This document shows, in pieces, positions 45,620 to 55,828 of a DNA stretch of 64,000 nt. Source of the DNA: UBA1413 sp037447215 (GTDB lineage: Bacteria > Bacteroidota > Bacteroidia > Bacteroidales > Prolixibacteraceae). The position numbers were made by a program, and so were the translations under genes. The notes under the pieces were generated by a model. That model was given only the letters and a program-made list of their open reading frames with translations. It ran no database searches and was not told the origin of the DNA. Position 1 is the stretch's first letter. Every line of letters starts with the position of its first letter. The stretch is taken from positions 1 to 64,000 of the forward strand of contig JBBIHB010000015.1 of NCBI GenBank assembly GCA_037447215.1, given 5' to 3'.

Positions 45620-47174
45620 TGAATTCATGTTCGCGGAAGGGTTTTGTAAGATAAGCATTCATACCGGCATCGAAGCACTTTTTTTTGTCCTCATCGAGGA
45701 TATTTGCGGTTATTGCTGCTATATAAACCGAACTTAAATTATTTTCTTTTTCAAATTGCCTGATCTGGCGGGTAACTTCAAGCCCATCGATATCGGGCAT
45801 TTGCATGTCCATTAGGATCAGATGGTAAGATTTTGATTTATACATTTCAAGGGCTAAGGCGCCATTTTCGACCATATCGTAATTTGTATGGAAGTTTTTC
45901 AGCATATGTTTTAAAACCAACTGATTAGCCTTGTTATCCTCTGCAATCAGAAGGTTAATTAACCCATTAGATTGATCCATTCTTCTGGCATCTGGTTTTT
46001 CGGTTCTCTTATTAATTTTGACAAACGGCAATTCAAACCAGAATTTGGAGCCTTCACCAACTTTACTGTTTACCCCAATAGACCCATCCATCAGCAATAC
46101 AAGTTTTTTGCTGATTGCCAGCCCTAAGCCCGTCCCTCCGTATTTTCGGGAAGTTGATACATCGGCTTGTATATAATCGGCAAACAACCTATTGAGCACC
46201 ATTTCGGGAATTCCGATTCCGGTATCGGTTACTTCGAAACGCATCATTACCTTTTCATAATTCTCGTCAGTTTTTTTTAAATGGATAGTTACCCCACCTT
46301 TATCGGTAAATTTTAAAGCATTATTAACCAGATTCGTTAAAATCTGGTTCAGCCTTAAACCGTCTGCCATTACTAGCGGTTCGACACCACTTTCAATTTC
46401 AATATTTAAGTAAATATTTTTTTCGTCGGCTTTGAATGCAAGAAGGTTTCTTGTATTTTCAAGCAATTTAATCAGATCGGTTTCAATAAAATCGAGCCCA
46501 ACCTGTCCTGATTCGATTTTGGAAAAATCAAGAATATCGTTGATAATACCCAAAAGGCTATCGCCCGAAACAACAATGGTATCCATCACTGTCCGTTGTT
46601 CGGGATTGAGCTCAGTACTGCTGAGCACCTTAGAAAGGCCTATTATACCATTTAACTGAGTACGGATTTCATGCGACATATATGCAAGGTATAACGATTT
46701 GGCTTCGTTGGCTTTTTGTGCAATACTCCGTTGTTCCTTCAATTCATTGTTCTGAACATCGAGCCGGTGGAGCAGGTTTACCAACTCCTGCCTTTGCAGG
46801 TATAGGTCGAGGAAAACACGAACTTTGCCAACAAGTATCTCTGGAATTATTGGTTTAGGGATAAAATCAACCGCTCCGGTCTCAATTCCTCTGATGATAT
46901 GCAGATCGCTCTGGTGAATGGCCGAGACAAAGATGACAGGCAGAAATTTTGTTTTGGTCCGGGTCCGCATCAGGGAAAGAGTTTCGTAACCATCCATTCC
47001 CGGCATCTGAACATCAAGAATTGCCATGGCAAAATCATCCTTCAGAGTTGCCTTCAGCGCTTCTTTTCCACTGGATGCCCTAACGAAATCCACTTCAAAA
47101 TCGGAAAGGATCATTTCCAGGCTAACCAGGTTTTCTTCCAGATCATCAACAATCAATATTTTCGGTCTTCTCAT
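45579..47174 (-). CDS. REC-HisKA-HATPase-REC hybrid response regulator/kinase
   Basis: About 531 residues from ATG 47174 (MRRPKILIVDD); it has a TTG alternative 6 bp upstream. Domains: receiver 1 (residues about 3-120, LDVQMPGMDG), a coiled linker (residues about 130-165, QRQELVNLLHRLDVQNNELKEQRSIAQ), HisKA (AYMSHEIRTQLNGIIGLS), HATPase (NLVNNALKFTDKGG, DTGIGIP, GGTGLGLAIS), and receiver 2 (LIAEDNKANQ, LMDMQMPDIDG, LTKPF). It has no membrane segment, so it is cytosolic. It starts 7 bp after the stop of the giant hybrid kinase, so both are translated from one message. Confidence 0.93.
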   Translation of the reverse strand: MRRPKILIVDDLEENLVSLEMILSDFEVDFVRASSGKEALKATLKDDFAMAILDVQMPGMDGYETLSLMRTRTKTKFLPVIFVSAIHQSDLHIIRGIETGAVDFIPKPIIPEILVGKVRVFLDLYLQRQELVNLLHRLDVQNNELKEQRSIAQKANEAKSLYLAYMSHEIRTQLNGIIGLSKVLSSTELNPEQRTVMDTIVVSGDSLLGIINDILDFSKIESGQVGLDFIETDLIKLLENTRNLLAFKADEKNIYLNIEIESGVEPLVMADGLRLNQILTNLVNNALKFTDKGGVTIHLKKTDENYEKVMMRFEVTDTGIGIPEMVLNRLFADYIQADVSTSRKYGGTGLGLAISKKLVLLMDGSIGVNSKVGEGSKFWFELPFVKINKRTEKPDARRMDQSNGLINLLIAEDNKANQLVLKHMLKNFHTNYDMVENGALALEMYKSKSYHLILMDMQMPDIDGLEVTRQIRQFEKENNLSSVYIAAITANILDEDKKKCFDAGMNAYLTKPFREHEFNELFSNIARNSEE

Positions 47175-47181
47175 AAACAAA

Positions 47182-50100
47182 TTACTTGGTGAGCCAAATT
47201 TTCATCAGGTTAATCAATCGTACATCATCTACCGGTTTCGAAAGATAATCGTTTGCACCCTGATTTAATGCTTCATGATAATCGTCCTTCATAGCCTTGG
47301 CAGTAATCACTATTATCGGAATTTTACTGATGCCAGGGGTTTTTCTGATTTTCGCAATAGCTTCATAACCGTTCATTTCGGGCATCATAACATCCATCAA
47401 TACCAGATCGATGCCCGGGTTCTCCTGTAAAACTTCTAAGGCTTCAACCCCGTTTTCAGCTTCAAAAACGGTCATTCCATGTTCTTCGATTACCTGGGCC
47501 AAGGCATAAATGTTCCGGATATCATCGTCAACAATCAAGACTTTTCTGCCTTTGAATACCGATTCACCTATATTTTCAGCTATTTCAGCACTTTTTTGCG
47601 ATACCGGCATTTCGGACGATAACCTGTGCAGGAACAATTCTACTTCATCCATCAACCGCTCATCCGACTTCAAGCCTTTTATTACTATCGATCCGGAATA
47701 TTTTCTTAATTCCTTGTTTTCGTTCATGGAAAGTTCCCTGGCTGTATGTACGATCACATGGGGTATTTGTATCTGATTTTTCTCAAGCCTTTCAAGCAAT
47801 TCATTACCTGAAAAATCGGGGAGCCCCAGGTCGAGGATGATGCAATCATATTTCCCTGATGTAATCTTTTCATAAGCCTCTGTTCCGGTTGCTGCTTCAT
47901 CAATGATCACCCCACTATGCTCAAACAGCTTGTTTATAGCCTCCCTCATGCCCGGATCATCCTCTACAACCAGCATATTGTGATAACCTCCAGTCAGATT
48001 TTTTTCTGAAAGGTTCGAAATCCTATCAATTGTTTCTATTGAGCCGGGATTTAATCCGTCGAGCTTTGACAAATCGTCATCATCGAAAGGAGATATCAGG
48101 TGAACCGGAGTGTTGGCAAGGTTTTTATGACCTTTCAACAATCGGATGTCTGATTGGTTCTGTTTAGTATTTGATAAAAGGACTGCACCTGGCTTATAAT
48201 TTTCCGAAAGCAGGATTCCATCGGCAATATTCCGGGCAACAACTACTTTAAATGCTTTTGTGTGGCATTTTTCAGTCAGTTTCATTGCTTCTGCCTGATT
48301 ATCGTGAATAATCAGTACCCATGGTTTGCCAACTTCCACTGCATTCCTGTCATCTTCAACAAAAAATGGGACTCCTTCATCACTATCCATATCATCAATG
48401 TCAGCCCTGTATCTCAATTCGCCCTTTTTCTTATTGTTATCCCCGATAGCCTGATCCCCCTTATCAGCCGGCAGCCAGAATGCAAATTCGGAACCAAGCC
48501 CTTCAATACTGTCAACTGTAATCTTTCCTTTCATCATATTGGCCAATTCTCTGCTGATAGATAGTCCAAGACCTGTTCCCCCGAATTTTCGGGAAATAGT
48601 TCCATCAGCTTGCTGAAACGCCTCAAATATGGCCTCCTTTTTATTGTCGGGGATACCAATTCCTGTATCTTTTACAGAAAATACAAGATATTCAGCGGTT
48701 TTCTGAAGACTATCACTCCCGTTAACCACAACTTTTTTCAACGATAATGATACAGAACCTTTGCTGGTGAATTTAAATGCATTACTCAGTAAATTCCTGA
48801 GAATTTGCATCAAACGGATGCGGTCGGCATATAAATAATCAGGGAATTCGTCTAATATCTGATGTTTGAAATCGATTTTTTTCTCGCGTGCGAGAGGAAG
48901 AAATCCCTGAATAATTTCCTCTATAAAGTGAATTGTCTCAAAACTTGTGTATTCGAGGCTAACTTTACCGGCTTCAATTTTCGACAGATCCAGAATTTCG
49001 TTGATCAGTTGCAGCAGGTCGGAACCGCTTTTATAAATAATACCGATCGATTTTAATTGGTCAGGGGTGAGGTTTCCTGTTTTATTGTTACTCAGGAGTT
49101 TCGATAATACCAGCAGGCTATTAAGGGGGGTGCGCAGTTCGTGCGACATGTTGGCCAGAAATTCAGATTTGTAACGGCTGTTGGCTTCAAGTTCTTTGGC
49201 TTTTATTTCAAGCTGGTTCTGAATTCTGAGTAATTCTTCATTTTTCTCGATAATATTGTTCCTTTGAAGTTCAAGTTCGCGGGTGCGTTGTGCCAGTTCC
49301 TCATTGGTAACAGTCAGTTCTTCCTGTTGTACCTGGAGCATTTTCTCACTTTCGATCAAAGTTTTTGTTTGATTGGCAAGTTCTTCGTTGGCAACCCTCA
49401 ATTCTTCCTGTTGAGTCTGTAATTCTTCGTTTGCCAGGCGCATTTTCTCTTTCTGGCCTTCAAGCTCTATGTTACGCTGCATGATCTCCATTTCGAGGGT
49501 TTTCAGCGCTGTAATATCGCGCGAAATTCCAAAAGTACCAATTAGGGTTCCTTGTTTGTCAACAAATGGCATTTTGGTGGTTGAAATATGGGTTATTGAG
49601 CCATCGGGATGTTTATCAGATTCAACTAGGCCAATAACTGGTTTTCCGGTTGCTAAAATTTCCTGTTCGGTTTCGAATTTCGGACGGGCCACATCTTCGG
49701 GAAAAAGGTCAAAATCAGATTTACCAATTAATTCTTCGGCATTTCCAAAATTCCATTTTTTTACCATCGACCTGCTGGCCCGTAAAAACCGGCTTCCGGA
49801 ATCTTTGAAATAAATAGAATCGGGCAGGTTATCGAGCAATGTATCGAGCAGCAATTTCTCCCATTCGAGTTTTTTTTGTACATGATGTATTTCGGAGAGG
49901 CTATTCTGCAGTTGTGACTTTTGTGCTTCGAGTTCGGCCGATTGTTTATTGGATGTTTTTACCAATTCTTCGAGTCGGTATCTGGAAATTGCAGCACGCA
50001 TGTGTGTAGCAGCCCAATCGGCTGTGGACTTCAAAAATTCAATATTTAAATCATCGAGTGGATTTACTGATGCAAGTTCAACTACCCCCCTGAGTTTATA

Positions 50101-51444
50101 ATTATAAGTGAGTGGAATTATATATACTTTATCCGGGAAATATTCACCTGTTGCCGTATAAATATGATGGTGCTTACCGGGGGTATCGAGAATAAACAAT
50201 TCCCCCTTTGAGGCGACCTTTCCTATTAATCCTTCACCGACCTTGTAAAATTCCTGCAATTCATCAGTTTTCAATCCGAAAGAACCAGTAAGCTGTAAAT
50301 GTCCCAATACTTCGTCGAATGCATATACTGCACCCATTTCGACATGGAGGTAAGTATGGTAAAAATCAAGAATTTTTTCGGAAAGTTGCCTTACCGAAAG
50401 TTCACCCTGCAGATGGGCACCTATGGACATAACACCTTTATTTAACCATTCATTCCTTTCTCGTTGATTTTTTGCATCCTGCAATTCAGTTGCCATCTGG
50501 TTTAATGCTACCGCTAATTCATCCTCATCCGACCTGGGTGTAAACATGGAAGTATAATCGCCACCGGCAATTTTTTCTGAATATGCAACAACTTCCTGCA
50601 AGCTTGATCTCAGGCTTTTCATGTTTCGCGCTAATTCACCCAATTCATCCCCCCTGTCGAACCTGAACCCTTTTTGCAGGTTCCCGCGTGATAATGATTT
50701 CAAAGCCGTGTTAAGAATGCGGATGGGCTTGGTAAATGACCGTAAAATAAAAAACGAAAGTAATCCGGTTACAGATGCAATAAGCAATAAAAGAAATGTA
50801 ACCGCATAATTAAAAGTCCGTATGTTGATATCGACAAATCGGTTTATGAGGCTGTTGAAGTTTTCGAAATGAACATTCATTTCGGCGAGTAACTCATTAA
50901 ATCGGTAATGAATATCATCACGTGGGTTTAGGTAATGTTCTTCTAATAATTCAATAAAACGTTTACCGGAAACATAACTTTTGTAACCAAAATTTTGGTA
51001 AAGGGCAAATTCATCGATCCCAAAAAACATCAATAAACTAAGTTGATTGCCAAGAATCCGCGCGTTTCGCTTACTTTGATTGAGAGGACCCGGAAACGTA
51101 TTCAGCAAAAAACGGTTAAACTCATTCTGGGTACCACTTTTTCTTATTGAATCGAGACGTGAAACAAGGTAAGCATTGCGGTTAACCCTGGCAAGGACAT
51201 CGATTGCAGCGTTGTAATCATCGCGATTGCCCGTTATAAGGTAATTATGCGCAAAATGAACATCTTCATAAAATGCCAGGTTATGTTCCCTTTCTATATT
51301 TACGATAAGGGTTAATGCTTTACTGGCTTTAAAGATGAGGTTTATCCCTGATGCAAAAAGTATAATGCCAAATACAGTAATGGCTGTCATGGTATTTAGT
51401 TTACCACGAACCGTAAAATCGCGAAAAGGTTTTATCAGGCCCAT
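47182..51444 (-). CDS. Giant hybrid sensor histidine kinase with three receivers
   Basis: A protein of 1420 residues. Order (approximate): membrane helix 1 (20-40), periplasmic sensor (45-210), membrane helix 2 (215-235), HAMP plus a second HAMP-like unit (236-325), GAF (345-495), PAS (545-660), a long Glu/Gln-rich coiled coil (665-765, QQEELRVANEELANQ repeats), HisKA (LANMSHELRTPLN, about 775), HATPase (NLLSNAFKFTSKG, DTGIGIP, GGTGLGLSIS), and three receivers. Receiver 1 (VLIIHDNQAEAMKL) lacks the phospho-acceptor Asp (it reads AVLLSNTKQ). Receivers 2 (IILDLGLPD) and 3 (VLMDVMMPEMNG) look intact. It is the first gene of a five-gene operon with REC-HK-REC, CheR, CheB and a membrane receiver. 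Confidence 0.93.
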   Translation of the reverse strand: MGLIKPFRDFTVRGKLNTMTAITVFGIILFASGINLIFKASKALTLIVNIEREHNLAFYEDVHFAHNYLITGNRDDYNAAIDVLARVNRNAYLVSRLDSIRKSGTQNEFNRFLLNTFPGPLNQSKRNARILGNQLSLLMFFGIDEFALYQNFGYKSYVSGKRFIELLEEHYLNPRDDIHYRFNELLAEMNVHFENFNSLINRFVDINIRTFNYAVTFLLLLIASVTGLLSFFILRSFTKPIRILNTALKSLSRGNLQKGFRFDRGDELGELARNMKSLRSSLQEVVAYSEKIAGGDYTSMFTPRSDEDELAVALNQMATELQDAKNQRERNEWLNKGVMSIGAHLQGELSVRQLSEKILDFYHTYLHVEMGAVYAFDEVLGHLQLTGSFGLKTDELQEFYKVGEGLIGKVASKGELFILDTPGKHHHIYTATGEYFPDKVYIIPLTYNYKLRGVVELASVNPLDDLNIEFLKSTADWAATHMRAAISRYRLEELVKTSNKQSAELEAQKSQLQNSLSEIHHVQKKLEWEKLLLDTLLDNLPDSIYFKDSGSRFLRASRSMVKKWNFGNAEELIGKSDFDLFPEDVARPKFETEQEILATGKPVIGLVESDKHPDGSITHISTTKMPFVDKQGTLIGTFGISRDITALKTLEMEIMQRNIELEGQKEKMRLANEELQTQQEELRVANEELANQTKTLIESEKMLQVQQEELTVTNEELAQRTRELELQRNNIIEKNEELLRIQNQLEIKAKELEANSRYKSEFLANMSHELRTPLNSLLVLSKLLSNNKTGNLTPDQLKSIGIIYKSGSDLLQLINEILDLSKIEAGKVSLEYTSFETIHFIEEIIQGFLPLAREKKIDFKHQILDEFPDYLYADRIRLMQILRNLLSNAFKFTSKGSVSLSLKKVVVNGSDSLQKTAEYLVFSVKDTGIGIPDNKKEAIFEAFQQADGTISRKFGGTGLGLSISRELANMMKGKITVDSIEGLGSEFAFWLPADKGDQAIGDNNKKKGELRYRADIDDMDSDEGVPFFVEDDRNAVEVGKPWVLIIHDNQAEAMKLTEKCHTKAFKVVVARNIADGILLSENYKPGAVLLSNTKQNQSDIRLLKGHKNLANTPVHLISPFDDDDLSKLDGLNPGSIETIDRISNLSEKNLTGGYHNMLVVEDDPGMREAINKLFEHSGVIIDEAATGTEAYEKITSGKYDCIILDLGLPDFSGNELLERLEKNQIQIPHVIVHTARELSMNENKELRKYSGSIVIKGLKSDERLMDEVELFLHRLSSEMPVSQKSAEIAENIGESVFKGRKVLIVDDDIRNIYALAQVIEEHGMTVFEAENGVEALEVLQENPGIDLVLMDVMMPEMNGYEAIAKIRKTPGISKIPIIVITAKAMKDDYHEALNQGANDYLSKPVDDVRLINLMKIWLTK

Positions 51445-51517
51445 TATTTAAAAGTGATATGAAAACTTGCTAAATGTATAAAAAAGATTGATTCAAATGT
51501 TTGTCTTTCATAAAACA

Positions 51518-51554
51518 AAAAGGAGGCTTTTCTAAATCCGAAAAACCTCCTTTT
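51518..51554 (-). terminator. Rho-independent terminator of the Gfo/Idh lipoprotein gene
   Basis: A 9-bp stem (AAAAGGAGG / CCTCCTTTT on the minus strand) with a loop of about 19 nt, then TGTTTT. It lies about 20 bp after the stop at 51574 and before the giant kinase. Confidence 0.7.
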
Positions 51555-51573
51555 CCCGCTATTTGACCAAGAA

Positions 51574-52980
51574 TTACTGCCTGGCTTTTTTCAACGCTTC
51601 GGTAGTAGTATAGTATTTTACGATCATGTTTGGCACTTCCCAATCGGGCATTTTCCCATCCACCAAAAAACGAAGATATTTTTGTGCAACCCGTGTAAAA
51701 TGGGCTTCGTGGCCTACTTTGTACTCCGATGGGACATCAACTGTCCATAGCCTGTCTCCGACTTTTACCAGTTTTATTCCAGGAAATTTTACAGAAAGAA
51801 TCTCGCTAAATGCCTTATTGAGTACACTTTCAAAAACCGGTGCATCTTGTCCTTCAAGCGGGGAAATGTACAGGGTTGGTTGAAATTTTTCATTGACGCC
51901 CTGTCTGATTTCCACATTACATTTTGAACCACGCATAATGGAATAATGCGTATCGCCGGTTCCGGGAGGCGCTTCAAAATTCCAGATTACCGAAACCTTT
52001 GCATGTATCCCTTTCAGTTTATAGTTGATTTCGCCGTTGCTGTAAACTTTCAGCAAATTGCCGTCCACATCTTTCTGAAGATAGTCTGGATAATTGTCGA
52101 GGCCGGTGACTGTTTTAAACATTTCGGGTGTCATGTCGGTAGTCCAGCGGCTGGCCGATAAAATTTCCACATCGCTTTTCGACAGTATAACATCCGGGAA
52201 AGCTTCCCACTGTATAAGGTCAATCAGGTGGGTGGTTACATCCACAATTCCTTCGCCCTGCTGTTCAACATCGAAAAACCAGGGAGGCCTTATCAGGTGG
52301 CTGCCTGAAACAATTTTAGAGAAATGGTGGACACTCTCTTTGGTTATGGCAGGCTCCTCTGGTGTTCCAACCACAAGCTGCCCAAAAACTTCAGGTATCT
52401 GCGACAGTTCTTTCTGGAGCATGGTGGTAATTTCATACCGCTCGGTCATAATATCGTAAAGTAAAACGCCTTTTTCGGCAGCTTTACTGAAAGCCTGTTC
52501 GAGCATCGGGAATTGTTCCGGTGTAATTACCATGGGTTTGTCGGCCAAAACATTGAGGCCAGCATCAACCGATCTGAGGATATATTCGGTTTTTTTGGCA
52601 TTGTTTCCTGAAGTAACCACTACGTTTCCGGTTTTTTCGGCCATCATTTTTTCAAGAAAATCAGACCCTCGGTAAACATCGAGTTTCCATGAAGTAGGAT
52701 CATCTGTTCGGTTGTTGAAACTTTCAATCCGGGCTATGTGCGCATCCACGTCAGGACCATCGGGGGCATACACTTTCACCACCGGATCGACTTGTTCCAA
52801 AGGGAATTTCTGCACCAGGGCAGCATGGAAATGGCCCGGGTCGAGGGTGATAATTTTTACTTCACCGGCAGCTCCTGTAAACATGTTTTTCTTTTCAGTT
52901 TGTTGTGATTTCTGCTGGGTTTCGCACGCTGCAACTATTAGTGCAAATGCTGATAAAGTCCAGATAAACGTTTTTCTCAT
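51574..52980 (-). CDS. Gfo/Idh/MocA family oxidoreductase, lipoprotein form
   Basis: A protein of 468 residues. A lipoprotein signal (FALIVAAC, Cys19) leads to a Rossmann-like region (EVKIITLDPGHFHAALVQKF, NVVVTSGNNAKKTEYILRSVDAGLNVLADKPMVITPEQFP, with the DKP variant of the family EKP). The C-terminal half resembles the Gfo/Idh/MocA substrate domain plus the oxidoreductase C-terminal region. As a lipoprotein it acts outside the inner membrane, unusual for NAD-dependent family members but frequent in this phylum. It is the last gene of the minus-strand locus, and a terminator follows it. Confidence 0.8.
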   Translation of the reverse strand: MRKTFIWTLSAFALIVAACETQQKSQQTEKKNMFTGAAGEVKIITLDPGHFHAALVQKFPLEQVDPVVKVYAPDGPDVDAHIARIESFNNRTDDPTSWKLDVYRGSDFLEKMMAEKTGNVVVTSGNNAKKTEYILRSVDAGLNVLADKPMVITPEQFPMLEQAFSKAAEKGVLLYDIMTERYEITTMLQKELSQIPEVFGQLVVGTPEEPAITKESVHHFSKIVSGSHLIRPPWFFDVEQQGEGIVDVTTHLIDLIQWEAFPDVILSKSDVEILSASRWTTDMTPEMFKTVTGLDNYPDYLQKDVDGNLLKVYSNGEINYKLKGIHAKVSVIWNFEAPPGTGDTHYSIMRGSKCNVEIRQGVNEKFQPTLYISPLEGQDAPVFESVLNKAFSEILSVKFPGIKLVKVGDRLWTVDVPSEYKVGHEAHFTRVAQKYLRFLVDGKMPDWEVPNMIVKYYTTTEALKKARQ

Positions 52981-53099
52981 CTCTTTTTTTAATTTTTGAT
53001 CGTATTAACAAAAATAGGATTTTTGAAATCAATTAGGCAAGTGCAGAAAAGTTTAAATCAAAATCATTTTGAATATTTCACAATTATGCAACCAGTCTT

Positions 53100-55781
53100 T
53101 TATATTTTCAGTACTTTTAATGCTGTCACTCCAAATCCACTTTTTTCAGGCATTAACCGGAGATAATAAAACCCATTGCTAATCCCACTGATATCGAGTA
53201 TAATTTCTGAATTATAACTTTCGGTTTTTAATGTTTTCACCAACAGGCCAGCATGATTGTAGATTTCGATCCCAAATTTAGAGAAGGACAATTCCGATGT
53301 GCCGAGACTGATGATTGCAAAATCCCTAACAGGATTGGGAAATATCAATGCTTCCAATTGCTGAGTAACTTCAGGCCGGTAAGGTGTTCCATGCTTTTTA
53401 TCTGACACCTTCCAGTTTTCGGCCAGGGAATTATCCAGCAACGGGTCAATCAACTTGATGGAATATCCATCGCCCGGGATTACCGGCCATGGTGCTGATC
53501 GTGAATAGGATACCGAATCGACGGTCAGGTTCAGGTTGTTGCGCAGTATGATAGTATCGCCCTCGTTGCTCAGTTTTTTCCGGAACTGACCATAAGCATT
53601 GAACCGGTATTGCTTAAAAAACAAGGCTGTATCATTGGTCAGAACAATTCCCTTACCCGGATAAACTAATTCATCGCTGTCGAAAGTATAATCAATCCCT
53701 TTTGAAAAAGAAAACCCATTCAGGCATACAGGATACCCACCTGTGTTCATCAATTCAATAAATTCGGGAAATTCTTCTTCTGGATGGTACATAATCTCGG
53801 TAATGGTCAGATTCTCGACCTTAGCGGGATCAACAATAAATTTTTCTTCGGCCAGGGCGCTCCACTCGCCTGTATTTTTCGCCCTGAACCTTGCTTTAAG
53901 GTAAGTATTTTTATCTATCCGGATTGCACCAGAATATTTCTGCCCTTTAACACTACCTCCGGGCATTCGCGGATCATAACCATCAAGGGTAAACCAGATA
54001 TCTCCGTCTGCCAGGTTCGGATTCCGGAGTGAAATGTCTGATGTAACGCCAGGCTCCCGTTCGATCAGGGGCGGCATAACCTGTGGGAACAAACGGTTGG
54101 AATAACTTCTGAACTGATTGAGCACGATGTCACGCCTTTTGGGAATAAAATCTTTCAAAACTTTTCCCACTTCGGGCAACCAATGATCGTTCCGTGTGTA
54201 TGTTATTCCGGTGGTAGCCTTCAGGTAATCGCCCCATCGTGCCGATTCGAGTATTACCGCCTTGTCAATTTCGTTCTTACGGTATAAAAAGCTCTCCATA
54301 AAGCTTTCGGGGGTAAGGGCTCCGTTATTGAAGCAATGTTTATAAACTGCATCGGCAAACATCATCCGGTATTCCTCGTTCACCCTGAGCAAGGTGTGTA
54401 TTTCGGTAGGAGCGCCTTTGTCGTTTTTTAGGGTATTGTTGTAATTCACATCCGAATAGCGCATCACATGTTCGGCATCCCAGGTGTAAAATCTGAACCC
54501 AGTCATATCTGTCCGGTTAACTGCAGCATAGTAATTCTGATGCGCCCAGTCGAAATTTCCCAGATAAAAATTCAATAGCATATAATCGATAAAAGCAGGC
54601 AGGTCGAGGTGTGCTTTAATCTTTTTCAGACTTTCAATGGTTTTAAAGCCCATACGTGCAGCATTCAATAAATCATGATAAGTTGAGTTCGACCCGGAAA
54701 CAATGGTATTTGGGTTGTGTTTGATCACATCAAAATCGTTGCGTGAGCCTTTCAGGTACCAGGCCAGAAAGGCATCGTCGGGGCGCTCGTGCAAATTGTA
54801 CAGCCCCCAGTATAGGCCATTGATATATAAATGCACATAAATACCGTGAAAGCTGTTCCAACCCATTTTGTTCTGAAGGTCGGAGCAGAGCTGATCCCTG
54901 AAAAAGAGGGAAGTTTTTCGCTGTATGTCGTCCCATGGATGCACCCAACCATAGAGGAAAGCATCAACCACAAGGGTATTGATCGAGTTGATTTCCGAAT
55001 CGGGGAAAAGTTTATAATTCAGCCGTGTTGGCCCGAAAGGTTCTTTAAAAAGCAAACGCATCGACTGTTTGGGAACTTTCCAATCAACAATGCTTGTTCC
55101 ACCTTGATTTTGAACCCCGCATGAAATAGAAAAAGATTCGTTGCTTTCGGGAAAAATAAATTCTGCAATTACGGCTTTCTCCCTCGAAATATTGGAATTG
55201 GGATAACCCACATACATTCCGGTAAACGGGTTAAACCATTCCTCAACAGGCATGGAGAGCGAAAGTGCTGGTAAGGTCAGAAATGCATCCTGAAGGTAAG
55301 GTAAATAGTGAGGGCTTCCTGTAACCAGGGTATCCATTTCATAATCGGCCGGAATTGAGGTAGAACCTCCCCAGGTCAGAGGGAAACCATTTGGTCTTGC
55401 ACCCTGCCGGGCAATATGGCTGTAAAACAGGTAGCTTTTGGTATAAACCTCTGAAAAACCACTTACCGAAATTGCCATAACTTTCAGAATGGTGGTGGTT
55501 TCAATCCATATACCATCGTGATATATGTTTCCGTTTGTGAGAGAAGGGGTTGAACAATCGGTTGTGTAAATAATACTCAGATTGTTTACATCCGAAGTAA
55601 TAATCAATTTGATAGGCTTACTGTAATAACCTCTTTCGTGACTGAATTTCAAAGCAATCTGATTTTCGATCTTGGCTGTTTTGTTTTTATTGTTAACGGA
55701 ATTAACATTCTTACATGAAACCCTAAAGAAACAAGCGTTCCACAACATCAAAATGCATATCAGAAAACATCTGACTTTCAT
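53100..55781 (-). CDS. CotH kinase-domain surface protein with T9SS sorting signal
   Basis: A protein of 893 residues. Order: signal peptide (MKVRCFLICILMLWNACFF), an N-terminal chitobiase C-terminal-like domain (IIYTTDCSTPSLTNG, residues about 55-115), a CotH-like kinase domain (about 170-560, with YINGLYWGLYNLHERPDD and FYTWDAEHVM), another chitobiase-like domain (WFTLDGYDPRMPGG), a lamin-tail-like domain (LTITEIMYHPEEEFPEFIELMNTGGYPVCLNG), and a T9SS type A sorting domain (IFPNPVRDFAIISL to the C-terminus). CotH-type proteins can phosphorylate extracellular proteins. Here the protein would be exported by T9SS and attached to the surface. It follows SusD after 260 bp. Confidence 0.85.
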   Translation of the reverse strand: MKVRCFLICILMLWNACFFRVSCKNVNSVNNKNKTAKIENQIALKFSHERGYYSKPIKLIITSDVNNLSIIYTTDCSTPSLTNGNIYHDGIWIETTTILKVMAISVSGFSEVYTKSYLFYSHIARQGARPNGFPLTWGGSTSIPADYEMDTLVTGSPHYLPYLQDAFLTLPALSLSMPVEEWFNPFTGMYVGYPNSNISREKAVIAEFIFPESNESFSISCGVQNQGGTSIVDWKVPKQSMRLLFKEPFGPTRLNYKLFPDSEINSINTLVVDAFLYGWVHPWDDIQRKTSLFFRDQLCSDLQNKMGWNSFHGIYVHLYINGLYWGLYNLHERPDDAFLAWYLKGSRNDFDVIKHNPNTIVSGSNSTYHDLLNAARMGFKTIESLKKIKAHLDLPAFIDYMLLNFYLGNFDWAHQNYYAAVNRTDMTGFRFYTWDAEHVMRYSDVNYNNTLKNDKGAPTEIHTLLRVNEEYRMMFADAVYKHCFNNGALTPESFMESFLYRKNEIDKAVILESARWGDYLKATTGITYTRNDHWLPEVGKVLKDFIPKRRDIVLNQFRSYSNRLFPQVMPPLIEREPGVTSDISLRNPNLADGDIWFTLDGYDPRMPGGSVKGQKYSGAIRIDKNTYLKARFRAKNTGEWSALAEEKFIVDPAKVENLTITEIMYHPEEEFPEFIELMNTGGYPVCLNGFSFSKGIDYTFDSDELVYPGKGIVLTNDTALFFKQYRFNAYGQFRKKLSNEGDTIILRNNLNLTVDSVSYSRSAPWPVIPGDGYSIKLIDPLLDNSLAENWKVSDKKHGTPYRPEVTQQLEALIFPNPVRDFAIISLGTSELSFSKFGIEIYNHAGLLVKTLKTESYNSEIILDISGISNGFYYLRLMPEKSGFGVTALKVLKI

Positions 55782-55828
55782 ATTCTCATCAAAAAAGAAT
55801 TATTTAACACTACTGTCCACTTAATTTA

